Shown: piece after piece, positions 1-6,358 of the stretch
Position numbering within the stretch: the stretch's first letter is position 1
Layout of the letters: the number at the start of each line of letters is the position of its first letter
Assembly: GCA_945957495.1 (NCBI GenBank)
Contig: CAMFLG010000116.1
Coordinates: forward strand, 1-8,439
DNA: 8,439 nucleotides
Direction: 5' to 3'
Source of the DNA: an uncultured Pseudorhodobacter sp.
GTDB lineage: Bacteria; Pseudomonadota; Alphaproteobacteria; Rhodobacterales; Rhodobacteraceae
Notes under the pieces: generated by a model
Told to the model about the DNA's origin: nothing
Seen by the model: the letters and a program-made list of their open reading frames with translations, nothing else
The model's database searches: none
Position numbers and translations under genes: made by a program

Positions 1-48
1 CGAGATTCCTCTACGTCTCGTGGGCTCGGAGATGTGTATAAGAGACAG
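1..48 (+). other. Illumina Nextera P7 adapter, i7 index and Tn5 mosaic end (contamination)
   Basis: This is library adapter, not genome. Bases 1-6 (CGAGAT) match the 3' end of the P7 oligo. Bases 7-14 (TCCTCTAC) match the i7 index known as N712 in its oligo orientation. Bases 15-29 (GTCTCGTGGGCTCGG) are the Nextera read-2 tail. Bases 30-48 (AGATGTGTATAAGAGACAG) are the 19-base mosaic end. Reading through it gives the familiar contaminant peptides VSYTHLRAHET on the minus strand and MCIRDS and MYKRQ on the plus strand. It shows that the contig ends in an untrimmed read and that ORFs crossing base 48 are not real beyond it. Confidence 0.98.
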
Positions 49-391
49 CCGGGAAGCCGCGGTGGCTGTCGCCCAGCGAGATCGGCACCACCCAGGCCAC
101 CGCCGGGTCGGCGGCCAGGGCCTGCACGCTGCGCCAGCGGATGGTGTTCGTCGGGCTGCCGAGGTGGAAGACGCTGTAGAGCAGCAACTGCACGCTGCCC
201 GTGCGGGCGCCGACGATCAGGTCGGTGCCCGAGATCGACTGCGTGAAGCCCTCGCGCAGCGCCACCCGGCCGCGCTCGACCGCGAGCAGCAGGAAGGTGG
301 CCAGCGCGATCGAGGCCAGCACCAGCCCCAGGCCGAAGCGCCGGTGCCAGGCGCTGGCGCGCGCCAGGCGCAGCAGGCCGCCGCCGCTCAT
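49..391 (-). CDS. ABC transporter permease, FtsX/MacB-like, N-terminal fragment (probably foreign)
   Basis: This is the N-terminal 114 residues or so of an FtsX/MacB-type ABC permease, the membrane subunit of lipoprotein-export or efflux-like transporters. After a short basic N-terminus there is one clear membrane segment (about residues 18-38, GLGLVLASIALATFLLLAVE). It is followed by the start of an extracytoplasmic domain with the family-typical stretches GTDLIVGARTGS and ISLGDSHRGF. The start codon overlaps the stop of the ATPase gene (ATGA), the usual arrangement for this transporter pair. The reading frame is cut by the adapter at base 48, so everything after GFP is artificial. The DNA is visibly richer in GC than the rhamnose genes and resembles betaproteobacterial homologues. 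It probably does not belong to the same genome location as the rest of the window. The exact substrate cannot be told. Confidence 0.75.
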
Positions 392-489
392 GCGCCGGCC
401 TCCGTAAAGGCCGCGGCCTGCAGGTCCAGCACGCGCGGGAAGTGCGGCGCCAGGCGCGGATCGTGGCTGACGAAGAGCAGCGCGGCCTG
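388..489 (-). CDS. ABC transporter ATP-binding protein, C-terminal fragment (probably foreign)
   Basis: These are the last 33 residues of an ABC ATPase. The sequence LLFVSHDPRLA is the beta strand plus H-loop motif (SHD) found near the end of the nucleotide-binding domain of LolD/MacB-type ATPases. It is followed by HFPRVLDLQ and a short tail. The gene ends with a TGA that overlaps the ATG of the permease, so the two were an operon. The Walker A, signature and Walker B motifs are absent because the sequence upstream is replaced by rhaS at about base 490. The reading frame happens to continue into rhaS, which produces a false fusion protein of 150 residues. The left boundary given here is approximate within about 15 bases. 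Confidence 0.75.
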   Translation of the reverse strand, partial: QAALLFVSHDPRLAPHFPRVLDLQAAAFTEAGA

Positions 490-497
490 CGCGGCCT
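481..497. other. Probable chimera junction with 8-base direct repeat
   Basis: The sequence CGCGGCCT occurs at 481-488 and again at 490-497. It lies exactly where the protein similarity changes from the H-loop end of an ABC ATPase to a rhamnose-binding protein. Short shared sequence at a junction is typical of template switching or of a false overlap in assembly. The precise breakpoint cannot be fixed from sequence alone. Confidence 0.65.
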
Positions 498-840
498 CGG
501 CGGTGGGGGCAATCTGATCGCCTGCGTTGTTCGAGATCATCACCACTTTCTGTTTTTGCGTGGTGGCGTTGGTCAGCATCTCGATCTGGCCCGCGGCTGA
601 GTTTTCCGGGGTCGGGCCGATATATTGCAGCTTGACGGGGTTGCCCAGTTCGGTGGCAGCCTCTTCCGCACCGCGGTTGGCCTGATCGAAGGGCAGAATG
701 CCAAGGAATTTCGGCATCAGCACCATATCGACAGATTTGCCGGGCGTCGCGGAAACCGGCTCTGCCAGCGCCGAGGTGCCCATCAGACCGGCCATCATTG
801 TTACCGCCAGGCCAAACCCGGCGAAGGTCATTCTTTTCAT
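490..840 (-). CDS. rhaS: Rhamnose ABC transporter substrate-binding protein RhaS, N-terminal fragment
   Basis: This is the periplasmic binding protein of a CUT2-type sugar ABC importer, closest in pattern to rhizobial RhaS for L-rhamnose. Residues 1-26 form a Sec signal peptide: basic MKRM, a hydrophobic core and an ALA cleavage site before EP. The mature part begins with the first strand of the type-1 periplasmic binding fold (VDMVLMPKFLGILPFDQANRGAEE, about residues 37-60). It continues through YIGPT and the family-typical MISNNAGDQIAP (101-112). Full RhaS proteins are roughly 330 residues, but only about 117 are present, because the sequence switches to an unrelated ABC ATPase at about base 490. 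The gene follows rhaR by 36 bases on the same strand, as in Rhizobium rhaRSTPQUK. The permease, ATPase, mutarotase and kinase genes expected next are therefore lost from this contig end. Confidence 0.85.
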
Positions 841-845
841 TGCAG

Positions 846-853
846 TTCCTCCC
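846..853 (-). promoter_or_regulatory. Ribosome binding site of rhaS
   Basis: On the minus strand GGGAGGAA lies five bases before the rhaS ATG, a strong match to the anti-Shine-Dalgarno sequence. It supports the chosen start at 840 and its independent translation after rhaR. Confidence 0.75.
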
Positions 854-876
854 TTAAGTGGTTTTCCCTTTGCGCC

Positions 877-1677
877 TTATGCGGCGGAAAGGGCCGTCAA
901 AGCCTCCTCATCGGCAATCAGCACCTCTACCCCGACCGACCGCAGATGGTCGATCATGGCGGGCGGGGCCCTGAAATCCGTCACCACCGCCGACACACGG
1001 GTCAGCGGGCAGACAACCATGTTGCCGCGCGCCTCGAATTTCGAGGAATCGGCAATCACGATCAGCTTTTCGGCCCGGTTCAGCATTTTCGCTTCGGCAC
1101 GGGCGATCAAAGGATCACTTTCGATCACGCCCATCGGCGTGATCGCATAGCAGGACATGAACATCTTGGACGCCGCGAAATGCTGGATCGCGTCTTCCTC
1201 GAACGGCGACAGGATGATGCCGGGCTCGCGGTAAAGCTCCCCCCCCGGCAGCACGACGCGGTTGGCGGAATTGGCAATCAGTTCCTGCGCGATGGGAAAG
1301 GAATTGGTCAGCACCTGCATGCGGTGATGGCGCAGGAATTGCGCCATGAACCAGGTCGTGGACCCCGCGTTCAGGATGATCGATTCGCCATCTTCGCACA
1401 GGCTTGCGGCCTTGCGGGCCACCAGCCGTTTCATATCGGCATTGATCGTCTGACTGGCGCCAAACGAGGTTGCCGTCAGATCGTTCTGCCCGGACACCTC
1501 TGCCAGTTCTGCCCCGCCATGGATGCGGCACAACTGGCCGCTATCCTCCAGCCGGGCCAGATCGCGGCGCAAGGTTGCCACCGAGGCCCCGGTCAGGCTG
1601 ACCAGTTCGTTGACGCGAACGATCCCTCGTTCACGCAGCCGGGTCAGGATCAATTGCCATCTTTCACGTTCATGCAT
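877..1677 (-). CDS. rhaR: DeoR-family transcriptional regulator of the rhamnose genes (RhaR)
   Basis: This is a 266-residue DeoR-family repressor, full length for the family. Residues 1-56 form the winged helix-turn-helix: ILTRLRERGIVRVNELVSLTG, the recognition helix SVATLRRDLARLE and the wing CRIHGGA. The rest is the DeoR sensor domain, a sugar-isomerase-like fold. It shows the phosphosugar-binding loop LNAGSTT (102-108), then VLTNSFPIAQEL and VVLPGGELY. Such regulators are usually released from DNA by a phosphorylated sugar intermediate, here possibly rhamnulose-1-phosphate or another pathway product (inference). The gene sits between rhaS and the divergent rhaD promoter, as in Rhizobium leguminosarum, where RhaR is a negative regulator of both operons. 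The start ATG at 1677 has only a weak GGA before it. An ATG four bases further in is out of frame. The name rests on family and gene order. Confidence 0.88.
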   Translation of the reverse strand: MHERERWQLILTRLRERGIVRVNELVSLTGASVATLRRDLARLEDSGQLCRIHGGAELAEVSGQNDLTATSFGASQTINADMKRLVARKAASLCEDGESIILNAGSTTWFMAQFLRHHRMQVLTNSFPIAQELIANSANRVVLPGGELYREPGIILSPFEEDAIQHFAASKMFMSCYAITPMGVIESDPLIARAEAKMLNRAEKLIVIADSSKFEARGNMVVCPLTRVSAVVTDFRAPPAMIDHLRSVGVEVLIADEEALTALSAA

Positions 1678-1692
1678 TCCAAAAGGCTACCC

Positions 1693-1723
1693 ACAATCGC
1701 TCATATCCGTCAACAAACAATCG
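1693..1723. promoter_or_regulatory. Candidate operator: ACAATCG direct repeat
   Basis: ACAATCG occurs at 1693-1699 and 1717-1723, 24 bases apart start to start, on either side of the proposed rhaR -35 box. DeoR-family regulators often bind short repeated half-sites close to their own promoters, so this is a reasonable RhaR site. A seven-base repeat in 132 bases could also arise by chance. Confidence 0.35.
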
Positions 1724-1728
1724 TAATG

Positions 1729-1739
1729 CTGCATTGCAG
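1729..1739. promoter_or_regulatory. Candidate operator: CTGCA-T-TGCAG palindrome
   Basis: This is a perfect 5+1+5 inverted repeat in the middle of the divergent control region, ahead of the likely rhaD promoter. Its symmetry and place suit a regulator binding site, but no consensus for this RhaR is known to me. Confidence 0.35.
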
Positions 1740-1809
1740 TAGTTTTTCCGCGCTGCGGCGTGCGCTATTTTGATTGACCGTGAGCGTTTCTGTGCCTAGC
1801 GTTCGCGGT

Positions 1810-3879
1810 ATGACACAAGATATCCTCCTCAAGTCCCTCTGGGACGACACCATTGCCGCAAGCCTCGATGAACCGGGGCTGCTGCTGTATCGGTCCAATT
1901 TGTTGGGCAGTGATCTTCGGATCACCAACTTTGGCGGCGGGAATACCTCTGCCAAGGTCGCGGCCAAAGACCCGTTGACCGGCGCCGATGTGACGGTGCT
2001 GTGGGTCAAGGGATCGGGTGGCGATATCGGGTCGATGAAGCTGGACGGCTTTGCGACCCTATATATGGACAAGCTTTTGACCCTGCGCGGGCATTATCGC
2101 AGTCTGGATCAAGAGGATGCGATGGTGGATGCCCTGGGGCATTGCATCTTCAATCTGAACCCGCGGGCGCCGTCGATCGACACCTGGCTGCATGGGTTCG
2201 TGCCCAAGCCCCACGTCGATCATGTGCATTCCGATGCGGTGATTGCGATTGCGGCGGCGAAGGATCAGGTGCGGCTGACGCAAGAGATTTTCGGAGGCGA
2301 AATCGGCTATCTGCCGTGGCAGCGCCCGGGGATTGATCTGGGCATCAAGCTGGGTCAACTGGCCGAATCGAACCCCGGTCTGGTGGGGGTTGTGCTGGGC
2401 TCGCACGGGCTGTTCACCTGGGGTGACACCGCGAAGGCGTCTTATGAGCAGACGCTGCGAATCATCAACAAGGCGGCGGTCTGGCTGGACGCCAATGTGA
2501 AACGGCCGGTGTTTGGCGGGGCTGCGGTGGCATCGCTTGCCGCCGAAGACCGCGCGGCGGTGGCGCGGCGGCTGATGCCGCTGATCCGGGGGCGGATTTC
2601 GAAATCCGAAATGAAGGCCGGGCATTTCACCGATGCGCCCGAAGTGCTGGAGTTTGTGAATTCGAACGCGATGGCGGATCTGGCGCCGCTGGGCACCTCT
2701 TGCCCCGACCATTTCCTGCGCACCAAGATCAAACCGCTGATCGTGCCTGCGGATGTGGATGGCCCGGGGCTGGATGTGCTGATCGAAGGTTATCGCGCCG
2801 ATTACGCCGCCTATTACGACCGCTGCAAGCACCCGAACAGCCCGGCGATGCGCGACCCGAACGCGGTGATCTATCTTGTGCCGGGGGTTGGGATGATCTC
2901 TTTCGCCAAGGACAAATCCACCGCGCGGATTTCGGCAGAGTTTTATGTGAACGCGATCAATGTGATGCGCGGGGCCTCTGGCGTTTCGGAATATCAGGGG
3001 CTGGACGAACAAGAGGCCTTCAACATCGAATACTGGCTGTTGGAAGAGGCCAAGCTGCAGCGGATGCCGAAACCGAAGGCGATGCAAGGCCGGGTGGCCT
3101 TTATCACCGGCGGCGCGGGTGGCATTGGTTCGGCATCGGCAGAGCGGCTGTTGCGTGAAGGCTGCAATGTGGTGCTGGCCGATATTGACGCGGCGGCGCT
3201 GGACGAGGTTGTGGCCGGATTTTCCAAACGCTATGGCCGCGACATGGTGCGCGGCGTGCTGATGGATGTGACCCGCGAAGAGCAGGTCATCGCCGCCGTG
3301 GAAAGCACTGTGGCGGCCTTTGGCGGGCTGGATGTGGTGGTCAACAACGCAGGCATCACCAGTGCCGCCGCGGTGGAAGATACCACGCTGGCGATGTGGA
3401 ACCGCACGATGGACATTCTGTCCACCGGCTATTTCCTTGTTGGCCGCGAAGGCTACCGCGTGCTGAAGGCGCAGGGGCTGGGCGGGTCGATGGTGTTCAT
3501 TTCGTCCAAGAACGGGGTTGCGGCCTCGCCCGGGGCCAGCGCCTATTGCACGGCGAAGGCGGCGGAAATTCATCTGGCGCGCTGCATGGCGCTGGAAGGC
3601 GCGCCGATGGGTATTCGGGTGAACGTGGTGAACCCGGATGCGGTGCTGCGCGGATCGAAGATCTGGAAAGGCGAATGGAGCCAGCAACGCGCGGCTTCGA
3701 ACAAGATCGCGGTGGACGAGTTGGAAGAACATTACCGCAAGCGCAGCCTGTTGCTGCGGTCGGTGTTTCCGGAAGACATCGCAGAGGGCGTGTATTTCTT
3801 TGCCAGCGATCTGTCGAACAAATCCACCGGCAATTTCCTGAACGTCGATGCGGGCAATGCCGTATCGTTCACGAGGTAA
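1810..3879 (+). CDS. rhaD: Bifunctional rhamnulose-1-phosphate aldolase / short-chain dehydrogenase
   Basis: This cytoplasmic enzyme of 689 residues has two fused domains and matches the rhizobial RhaD (also called RhaEW). The N-terminal part (about 10-400) is a class II aldolase/adducin domain. It carries FGGGNTSAK (41-49), WVKGSGGD (65-72), the zinc-site cluster HVDHVH (135-140) and a later GSHGLF (197-202). It would split L-rhamnulose-1-phosphate into dihydroxyacetone phosphate and L-lactaldehyde. The C-terminal part (about 425-689) is a short-chain dehydrogenase. It has the nucleotide motif TGGAGGIG (433-440), NNAG (512-515) and the catalytic set S566, Y579, K583 (YCTAK). In characterised relatives it oxidises the L-lactaldehyde to L-lactate with NAD. 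The open frame extends up to a TTG at 1774, but homologues begin near the ATG at 1810 (MTQDILL...WDD), which is preferred although its ribosome site is weak. It starts the rightward operon and is followed by rhaI after only three bases. Confidence 0.95.
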   Translation: MTQDILLKSLWDDTIAASLDEPGLLLYRSNLLGSDLRITNFGGGNTSAKVAAKDPLTGADVTVLWVKGSGGDIGSMKLDGFATLYMDKLLTLRGHYRSLDQEDAMVDALGHCIFNLNPRAPSIDTWLHGFVPKPHVDHVHSDAVIAIAAAKDQVRLTQEIFGGEIGYLPWQRPGIDLGIKLGQLAESNPGLVGVVLGSHGLFTWGDTAKASYEQTLRIINKAAVWLDANVKRPVFGGAAVASLAAEDRAAVARRLMPLIRGRISKSEMKAGHFTDAPEVLEFVNSNAMADLAPLGTSCPDHFLRTKIKPLIVPADVDGPGLDVLIEGYRADYAAYYDRCKHPNSPAMRDPNAVIYLVPGVGMISFAKDKSTARISAEFYVNAINVMRGASGVSEYQGLDEQEAFNIEYWLLEEAKLQRMPKPKAMQGRVAFITGGAGGIGSASAERLLREGCNVVLADIDAAALDEVVAGFSKRYGRDMVRGVLMDVTREEQVIAAVESTVAAFGGLDVVVNNAGITSAAAVEDTTLAMWNRTMDILSTGYFLVGREGYRVLKAQGLGGSMVFISSKNGVAASPGASAYCTAKAAEIHLARCMALEGAPMGIRVNVVNPDAVLRGSKIWKGEWSQQRAASNKIAVDELEEHYRKRSLLLRSVFPEDIAEGVYFFASDLSNKSTGNFLNVDAGNAVSFTR
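3873..3876 (+). promoter_or_regulatory. Ribosome binding site of rhaI inside the end of rhaD
   Basis: GAGG overlaps the last sense codons of rhaD and lies six bases before the rhaI ATG. With a three-base gap between the genes, this indicates translational coupling of aldolase and isomerase. Confidence 0.55.
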
Positions 3880-3882
3880 GCA

Positions 3883-5172
3883 ATGGCTCCGATTTCCGAC
3901 GATCTGATTGGCAGCCTGAACCATGCGGGCGCTGCGGCGCAGGCCGAGGATTATGCAGCCCTTGGGCGGCAATTGGCGCGGCGGGGGCTGTCGATTGATA
4001 GCCTGACCGAACGCGCGATGGCCTGGACGGTTGCGGTGCCGACCTGGGGTGTGGGCACCGGCGGCACCCGCTTTGCCCGCTTTCCCGGGCCGGGCGAGCC
4101 GCGCAACATCCATGACAAGCTGGAAGACTGCGGCGTTATCCAGCAACTGACGCGCGGCACCCGCACCGTTTCCCCGCATTTCCCCTGGGATAAGGTCAGC
4201 GATTACAACGCCTTGCGGCAAGAGGCGGCGCAGTACGGTCTTGGCTTTGATGCGGTGAATTCGAACACGTTTCAGGATCAGCTTGGCCAAAGCCTGAGCT
4301 ACAAGTTCGGTTCCCTGGCGCATGCGCAGGCCCCCACCCGGGCGCAGGCGGTGGAGCATAATCTGGAATGCATCGAGATTGGCCGGCAGTTGGGGTCAAC
4401 CGCGCTGACCGTGTGGATCGGCGATGGCACCAACTTTGCCGGCCAGCAGAACCTGACCCGCATGTTCGAGAATTATCTGGAGGCGGCGGCACAGATTTAC
4501 GCGGGCCTGCCTGCGGATTGGCTGATGTTCATCGAACACAAGATGTATGAACCGGCGTTCTATTCCACCGTGATCTCGGATTGGGGATCGAACCTGATTG
4601 CGGCGCAAACCCTTGGGCCGAAAGCGAAATGTCTGGTCGATCTGGGCCATCATGCGCCCAACACCAATATCGAGCAGATCGTGGCGCGGCTGGTGCAGGT
4701 GGGCAAGCTGGCCGGGTTCCATTTCAACGATTCGAAATATGGCGATGACGATCTGGATGCAGGCTCGGTGGACCCGTTCCGGCTGTTTCTGGTGTTCAAC
4801 GAGTTAGTGGATGCCGAAACGCGCGGGGCGAAGGATTTCCGCCCGGCCTATATGATTGACCAAAGCCACAACGTCACCGACCCGATCGAAAGCCTGATGG
4901 CCTCGGCGATGGAAATTGCGCGCGCCTATCTGCAGGCGTCGCTGGTGGATCGCGCGGCACTGGCCGAGGCGCAAGAGGCCAATGACGTGCTGGCGGCGCA
5001 CCGGATGCTGAAGGCGGCCTATATCACCGATGTCTCGCCCATTCTGGCCGAGGCGCGGATGCGGGCAGGCGGGGCGCTGGACCCGATTGCCGCCTATCGC
5101 GCGGCGGGATACCGGGCGCAGAAAACCGCAGAGCGGCCTGCGGTGGCGGGGTCATCTTCCGGCATTGTGTGA
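3883..5172 (+). CDS. rhaI: L-rhamnose isomerase (Rhizobium / Pseudomonas stutzeri type)
   Basis: This 429-residue metal-dependent isomerase converts L-rhamnose to L-rhamnulose, the first catabolic step, in the cytoplasm. It has the xylose-isomerase-like TIM barrel of the Pseudomonas stutzeri L-rhamnose isomerase class, not the E. coli RhaA class. All expected metal ligands are visible, each one residue lower than I recall for the P. stutzeri enzyme: E218 (FIEHKMYEP), D253 and H256 (VDLGHHAP), H280, D288 and D290 (FHFNDSKYGDDD) and D326 (YMIDQSHN). WIGDGTNFAGQQN is another family hallmark. Length is normal, and both ends are intact. The gene is three bases behind rhaD and so belongs to the same transcript. 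Enzymes of this class often act on several aldoses, such as L-mannose, L-lyxose or D-allose, so the substrate call leans on gene context. It ends directly before an extreme G/C tract. Confidence 0.95.
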   Translation: MAPISDDLIGSLNHAGAAAQAEDYAALGRQLARRGLSIDSLTERAMAWTVAVPTWGVGTGGTRFARFPGPGEPRNIHDKLEDCGVIQQLTRGTRTVSPHFPWDKVSDYNALRQEAAQYGLGFDAVNSNTFQDQLGQSLSYKFGSLAHAQAPTRAQAVEHNLECIEIGRQLGSTALTVWIGDGTNFAGQQNLTRMFENYLEAAAQIYAGLPADWLMFIEHKMYEPAFYSTVISDWGSNLIAAQTLGPKAKCLVDLGHHAPNTNIEQIVARLVQVGKLAGFHFNDSKYGDDDLDAGSVDPFRLFLVFNELVDAETRGAKDFRPAYMIDQSHNVTDPIESLMASAMEIARAYLQASLVDRAALAEAQEANDVLAAHRMLKAAYITDVSPILAEARMRAGGALDPIAAYRAAGYRAQKTAERPAVAGSSSGIV

Positions 5173-5210
5173 TGGGGGGTCGGGGGGGGGGCCCCCCCAA
5201 CAACACCCCA

Positions 5211-5242
5211 GGGGGGTGGGGGGACGCGCCCCCCCACCCCCC
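5211..5242 (+). terminator. Perfect 13-bp G/C hairpin, possible attenuator or processing site
   Basis: GGGGGGTGGGGGG (5211-5223) pairs perfectly with CCCCCCACCCCCC (5230-5242) around a six-base loop ACGCGC. In RNA this would be an extremely stable stem. It lacks a following T run, so it is not a textbook intrinsic terminator. It could reduce read-through from rhaDI into the downstream genes or protect the upstream mRNA end. The central T-A pair sits at matching places in both arms. This argues against random base-calling noise, but the run lengths themselves may be wrong. Confidence 0.45.
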
Positions 5243-5282
5243 CCCGAGGGAGGGGGGGGGGCCCCCCCCCGCCCCCCACCCC

Positions 5283-5290
5283 GGGGGAGG
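5283..5290 (+). promoter_or_regulatory. Ribosome binding site of the DUF4037 gene
   Basis: GGGGGAGG lies nine bases before the ATG at 5300 and resembles a strong Shine-Dalgarno sequence, though it sits at the edge of the low-complexity tract. It supports the choice of 5300 over upstream starts that would have to read through the G/C runs. Confidence 0.5.
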
Positions 5291-5299
5291 CCGGTTTTG

Positions 5300-6358
5300 A
5301 TGCTTGAACGACGCTCGATCATCGACGAAAGCCGCGATTTCTGGGCAGAGGTCGTGGCCCCGCTGTTGCAGGCGCGCTTTCCGGAGGAAACCGCGCAGAT
5401 GGCGGCGGGATTTTTCGGCTATGGGTCGGAAGTGCTGCGGCTGGATGATGAATATTCCACCGATCACCATTTCGGGTTGCGGGTGAATGCGCTGCTGCCC
5501 GCGGACGTGCTGAATAGCAAGGGCGGCGCGATAGAGGATATGCTTGCGGCGGAACTGCCGCAGCACTGGCGCGGACGCGAGTTGCGCGAGGGTTATACCC
5601 GCACCAAGGGCGTGGCGCTGGCCAGTCTGGAACATCATCTGACCAGCACCATCGGCATGACCCACCCGCCGCAAAGCAACGCCGACTGGTTGGCGATCCC
5701 GGAAGAGGACATCACCCATATCGTCGCGGGCGAGGTCTGGCATGACCCGTCGGGGCAGTTTTCGGCAGTGCGCGCGGCACTTTCGGCCTATTACCCCGAA
5801 CCGGTGCGGCTGCGCCGGTTGGCGCATTGGTGCCGCTATTTCAGCGGCATGGGGGTTTATGCGCTGAAACGCGCGTTGTTGCGCGATAACACGCTTTACG
5901 CCTCGACCACCTTTGCGCGGTCGTTGCGCTGGGGTGTTCAGATCGCCTTCATGCTGGACCGCCGCTATTACCCCTATGACAAATGGCTGACCGAGATGTT
6001 CTACCGCCTGCCCCGGATGGGCGCGCGGCTGGCGCATATCGTGGAAAAGGCACCGCTTCTGACGACGGGCTGGGACGAGAAGCTGGCGCTGTTGCACGAG
6101 ATGTCGGATATTCTGGATCAGGCGATGGTTGAGGATGGGCTGATCGCACCGCATCCGAAATACCGGGTTTCGGAAACCTCGGGCTATCGGCTGCTGGAAA
6201 GCGCCTATGCCGAACTGATCCAGAAATGCCCGGGCGAGATCAAGGCCACCGTCCCGCAATGGGAACAGGTGCATTGGGAATCCTTCCATTCCGGCTTTGT
6301 GGACGGGGTGGATCTGGCCGATTGGCGGCGCATGCTGGTATTGGAGGAAGAGCGATGA
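5300..6358 (+). CDS. DUF4037 domain protein, nucleotidyltransferase-fold-like, function unknown
   Basis: This is a 352-residue soluble protein without signal peptide or membrane segments. I recognise the DUF4037 pattern. Near the N-terminus, GYGSEVLRLDDEYSTDHHFG (40-59) has the GS...D(D/E)...S-x-D-H arrangement of this family. It recalls the GS-and-acidic-residue active site of nucleotidyltransferase-fold proteins; G42, S43, D49, D50, D55 and H56 are the likely conserved positions. The remainder is mostly helical by appearance, with aromatic-rich segments (WCRYFSGMGVYALKRAL, RRYYPYDKWL). No biochemical role is established to my knowledge, and nucleotidyl transfer is only an inference from fold. 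It begins 127 bases after rhaI, behind the G/C tract. It ends with an ATGA overlap with the URO-D-family gene, so the two are co-translated and probably act together. A role in rhamnoside use or its control is suggested by position only. Confidence 0.8.
   Translation: MLERRSIIDESRDFWAEVVAPLLQARFPEETAQMAAGFFGYGSEVLRLDDEYSTDHHFGLRVNALLPADVLNSKGGAIEDMLAAELPQHWRGRELREGYTRTKGVALASLEHHLTSTIGMTHPPQSNADWLAIPEEDITHIVAGEVWHDPSGQFSAVRAALSAYYPEPVRLRRLAHWCRYFSGMGVYALKRALLRDNTLYASTTFARSLRWGVQIAFMLDRRYYPYDKWLTEMFYRLPRMGARLAHIVEKAPLLTTGWDEKLALLHEMSDILDQAMVEDGLIAPHPKYRVSETSGYRLLESAYAELIQKCPGEIKATVPQWEQVHWESFHSGFVDGVDLADWRRMLVLEEER
6343..6348 (+). promoter_or_regulatory. Ribosome binding site of the URO-D-family gene
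   Basis: GGAGGA lies six bases before the ATG at 6355, within the last codons of the DUF4037 gene. This strong site fixes the start at 6355 rather than further upstream, where the open frame continues out of phase inside the preceding gene. Confidence 0.75.

Larger units (their letters stand above)
1678..1809. promoter_or_regulatory. Divergent rhaR / rhaD control region
   Basis: These 132 bases separate the start codons of the two divergent operons and must carry both promoters and the operator. The region has a lower GC content than its flanks. On the minus strand TTGACG (1713-1708) is a good -35 candidate for rhaR, but the sequence 17 bases on (GTAGCC, 1690-1685) is a poor -10. On the plus strand the AT-rich TATTTT at 1766-1771 could be the -10 of rhaD, without a convincing -35. 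Assignments of individual promoter boxes are tentative. Confidence 0.7.
5173..5299. repeat. Low-complexity G/C-run tract between rhaI and the DUF4037 gene
   Basis: These 127 bases consist almost entirely of alternating G and C runs. They include G10-C7 at 5182-5198, G6-T-G6 at 5211-5223, C7-A-C9 at 5229-5245 and G10-C9 at 5252-5270. Only a few A and T bases interrupt the runs. No coding sequence is expected here. GC-rich intergenic palindromes are common in Rhodobacterales, so a real hairpin region may underlie it. Exact run lengths are doubtful, because G and C homopolymers are hard for short-read chemistry and assembly. Two-colour Illumina runs also tend to produce false G runs. The last eight bases of the G/C pattern supply the next gene's ribosome site. 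Confidence 0.8.

Noticed and set aside
30..48. Tn5 mosaic end as evidence of a natural transposon
   Set aside because: It is flanked by P7 and index sequence in the exact library layout and has no transposase or target duplication.
388..840. A novel RhaS-ABC ATPase fusion protein
   Set aside because: The ATPase part lacks all motifs except the H-loop end, it has its own operon partner, and the region ends in adapter. Chimera is the simpler explanation.
625..1773. A 382-codon open frame on the plus strand across rhaS and rhaR
   Set aside because: It runs antisense to the DeoR regulator and the binding protein. Its composition is that of a codon-bias shadow.
1774..1809. Upstream TTG start of rhaD at 1774
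   Set aside because: The extra 12 residues (TVSVSVPSVRG after the start) are not typical of the family, the start lies in the likely promoter, and the ATG at 1810 fits the usual N-terminus.
2059..4359. A 766-codon open frame on the minus strand opposite rhaD and rhaI
   Set aside because: It is antisense to two clearly recognised enzymes. Its translation is rich in His, Arg and Pro, as expected from the reverse complement of GC-rich codons, and it shows no domain pattern.
5030..5299. Extension of the DUF4037 frame upstream through the G/C tract into rhaI
   Set aside because: The added sequence is the out-of-frame shadow of rhaI plus poly-Gly/Pro from homopolymer runs. The family motif and ribosome site point to the ATG at 5300.
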